Source: Nematocida homosporus (Eukaryota > Microsporidia). From it: 64,000 nt of DNA. The stretch spans positions 124,001 to 188,000 of the forward strand of contig NW_026250687.1 of assembly GCF_024244095.1 (NCBI RefSeq), in the 5' to 3' direction. Shown here in pieces: positions 63,001 to 64,000 of the stretch; positions within the stretch are counted from its first letter, which is position 1, and the number at the start of each line of letters is the position of its first letter. The position numbers and the translations under genes are program-made. Below the pieces are notes generated by a model, which was not told the origin of the DNA, ran no database searches, and was given only the letters and a program-made list of their open reading frames with translations.

Positions 63001-63562
63001 AGAAGGAAATAGGTTTGGCATTAAACGCGGTGAATACTCCTTCTTCCAAATCAAGCACTTTGGGGTTGGCAAGCAACAGCAGTCGCTGAATAAGCTGTCC
63101 AGAAGCTGACGGGTTGTGTGGTATGCCAGCAATTCTGATCCGAGTGGCTTGTATTACTGATAGCTGGGTCAGTGTGTTTAATTGACCGGTGTCCCGAACT
63201 ATGGTTAGGATTTTAGAGGCATCTAGTAGAGTATCTGGATGGAGTTTTAGAGCCCATTGCGAGCCCCGGGGCTCTAAGTTGGCAGGGGCAAATGGTGTTA
63301 TAAGATTCTCGTCTTCCTTCAATGGGCGATAGGTTTGGTATAGATCGAACATTTGTTGTAACTGGTGCAGCAGTGTTTCTTTATCCATCAAAGAGCTGGT
63401 TTGGGGCTGGTTTTTATGTGATTCTCTGATTAGAAGCGATAGTTGGGATTTGAATGTGGGTGTGGGTTGGGCACTGGACAGGATTAGTTGAAATATTAGG
63501 CAAAGAAACATTAGGATGGGCTGAGTTAGTATTGGGTTAATGTATCTTGAAATAGATTTCAT
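60089..63562 (-). CDS. Large predicted secreted protein with C-terminal Cys cluster
   Basis: A 1157-residue protein with a signal peptide (PILMFLCLIFQLILSSA, about residues 15-31). Most of it is mixed alpha/beta with leucine-rich, LRR-like stretches such as LIQRLLLLANPKVLDLEEGVF. A cysteine cluster at about 960-1010 (CKWTCNSC ... HVLIMDKDIRICCQC) has RING/treble-clef-like spacing and could bind zinc. The tail is Pro/Ser/Gln-rich. No known family can be named with certainty. The overall plan (signal peptide, long orphan LRR-like body, Cys-rich end) recalls large secreted families of microsporidia. Confidence 0.7.
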   Translation of the reverse strand: MKSISRYINPILTQPILMFLCLIFQLILSSAQPTPTFKSQLSLLIRESHKNQPQTSSLMDKETLLHQLQQMFDLYQTYRPLKEDENLITPFAPANLEPRGSQWALKLHPDTLLDASKILTIVRDTGQLNTLTQLSVIQATRIRIAGIPHNPSASGQLIQRLLLLANPKVLDLEEGVFTAFNAKPISFYFTDEQKACLSSKDPVALNVIDHGAWIINLLDAVYTIVPVISLAITSYNLVPSTSLAATNAERVTWQVFARLAWCDNYTLVLVCDMSPEPLQYCLSSPKSCRSLTLCKYDRAGKIEGHLFRSPALRKVVVDFLANRLTTELIIDYDILRIFAPNKKDGYSLQTLLNLTILYEPYFQSASVERVVHWMDTQSRGCDWALALLGCCAGCSQDPVLVVSSVQIIYDAIWENKVITTESSNTPNTISMKHLLATMKIVLKYMKITTLSPINPITIIQIDTEPTSLELMQAFNKINALCNCINGLQNRPYQPLPDQSNTNPTLISQYQLDIYITPTPYLTEKIANPFKNILTSESAGSIRSLVVKHTLTIQFQDEEFPLLTLLAKLSDAAVVDFVDLPDPASRQKPLPPPDSPCHVHAARICFNIGCHPRAVEYILTQCVFANSNTRIYTGPSRYPELLAILTKCAPSGYPFQNLLYINALTHAYSPLLTQTAVLGQKEVMSFKLYVDDGPFPSALNDKEFFAGLAVLNTLPTDFSSPDQYNYVQDIRACLTQYTTMPALKLGYYCHQGMAKECQNYFSSTQPADSPPGPVLTQMRAWDIILQPWNTPIEALDSSLAKQLQEQASPAQALNPAQTHYHLKTPIIHYLLKDHYIKTIIDWCAIRMPNIAQINIYNPPLDIKKSEALKWKLPNNYTILIVDNHLAINAIGLNIHIDDNNPQKSRIGITNYSYPTKIKLDGTQASRFVFSISYNLYLYIRSGHTCANLINPCHMSILISLLARRIDLCKWTCNSCNAANNDLFPPTPFDPNVSHVLIMDKDIRICCQCTINQDMINDFAADKIPIYKLYQALPIQSTNTYAGTSTTPPVTNYSNCPEPILIQPVDLSDYILTQYHSQRTKTQDCFYKLPGNLATWKSSHTLPSPIPFDTTIFTQFQPQPNTNSDSKPKLGTWPEILSPSYIQLAQQLTHPKPIQSKSH

Positions 63563-64000
63563 GAAAATTAAAAAGCGTATCTATTTAAAGTTGTTATTTA
63601 CTTGGGTTAGTATTGGGGTGGTATTGAGTTGGTGTTAAGATAATGTTTCAGTGATTTTCACTTTAAAATAAGTTATATACAAGAGCAGAGGTCTTTATTC
63701 CTCATTGGGCTGGTGTTTTTATCGAAGAGATTGCTCCTAAATTTTTGAATTTTGGTATCACAATTCCAAACTGCAATATAGTCTGGAGTTAGGAAAAGAC
63801 CATTAGAATAGGAGCTATAAAACCCAAGAATCCCAACTCAATACCAACCCAATGGTAAGATCAACCATAAACTATCGTAATTTATTCAAAACGCTCTCTA
63901 TTTAAGCTTAAGAATGTGATCGTTTACGCCTCCTATCTGTATATATTGAAAAGTAAACAATTAGCTATGATACGTCATTTTGAGATTAAAGACAACTTGT
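63563..64000. other. Intergenic up to the window end
   Basis: On the minus strand a TTTAAATAG lies about 20 bp upstream of the 1157-residue gene. Short G/T (63600-63640) and A/C (63830-63855) repeat words are present. No gene is seen. Confidence 0.45.

Overview
The window looks like nuclear DNA of a microsporidian or a very close, similarly reduced fungal relative. This rests on what is seen: about 37 intronless eukaryotic genes in 64 kb, shortened versions of conserved proteins (a 3251-residue midasin, an eIF5 reduced to its N-terminal domain), head-to-head gene pairs only 2-96 bp apart, and a block of secreted orphan proteins. The species cannot be named from the sequence.

Layout. 0-10 kb: a gene tail (possibly SRP54), a zinc-knuckle gene broken by an unresolved base, proteasome beta7 and beta1, an Erf4-like protein, an EF-hand/MscS channel, an Integrator-11-like nuclease and a homeodomain protein. 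9-26 kb: CCT-theta, an RPA49-like Pol I subunit, a PI4-kinase, cysteinyl-tRNA synthetase, a membrane protein, eIF5, V-ATPase G, an ankyrin protein, a four-RRM protein and an HRD1-like E3. 26-45 kb: a SNF5-type remodeller subunit, a Puf protein, midasin head-to-head with a Bcp1-like protein, a BIR protein head-to-head with an Afg2-like AAA ATPase, and Mre11. 45-53 kb: mostly small multi-pass membrane orphans, plus Cdc45. 53-64 kb: four predicted secreted proteins: an inactive-looking M16 peptidase with 38 hexapeptide repeats, a protein with a C-terminal RhoGAP domain, a 107-residue peptide and a 1157-residue Cys-containing protein.

Genes connect into a few jobs. Proteolysis: PRE3, PRE4 and an ERAD ligase. 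Ribosome and Pol I work: midasin, Bcp1-like, Afg2-like, RPA49. Genome maintenance: MRE11, CDC45, a BIR1-like passenger protein. The 53-64 kb block is the best candidate for host-facing functions.

Intergenic DNA is distinctive. Most 3' regions are filled with degenerate G/T-rich repeats (GAGTT, GGGTT, TATTGAGTTGG) or their A/C-rich complement. AATAAA lies at, or shortly after, many stop codons. At least eight sites resembling fungal Mcm1/MADS targets (CC, A/T-rich, GG) sit in the gaps, three of them beside the homeodomain gene. Start codons were chosen as the first ATG of each frame; upstream TTG or GTG codons were not accepted.
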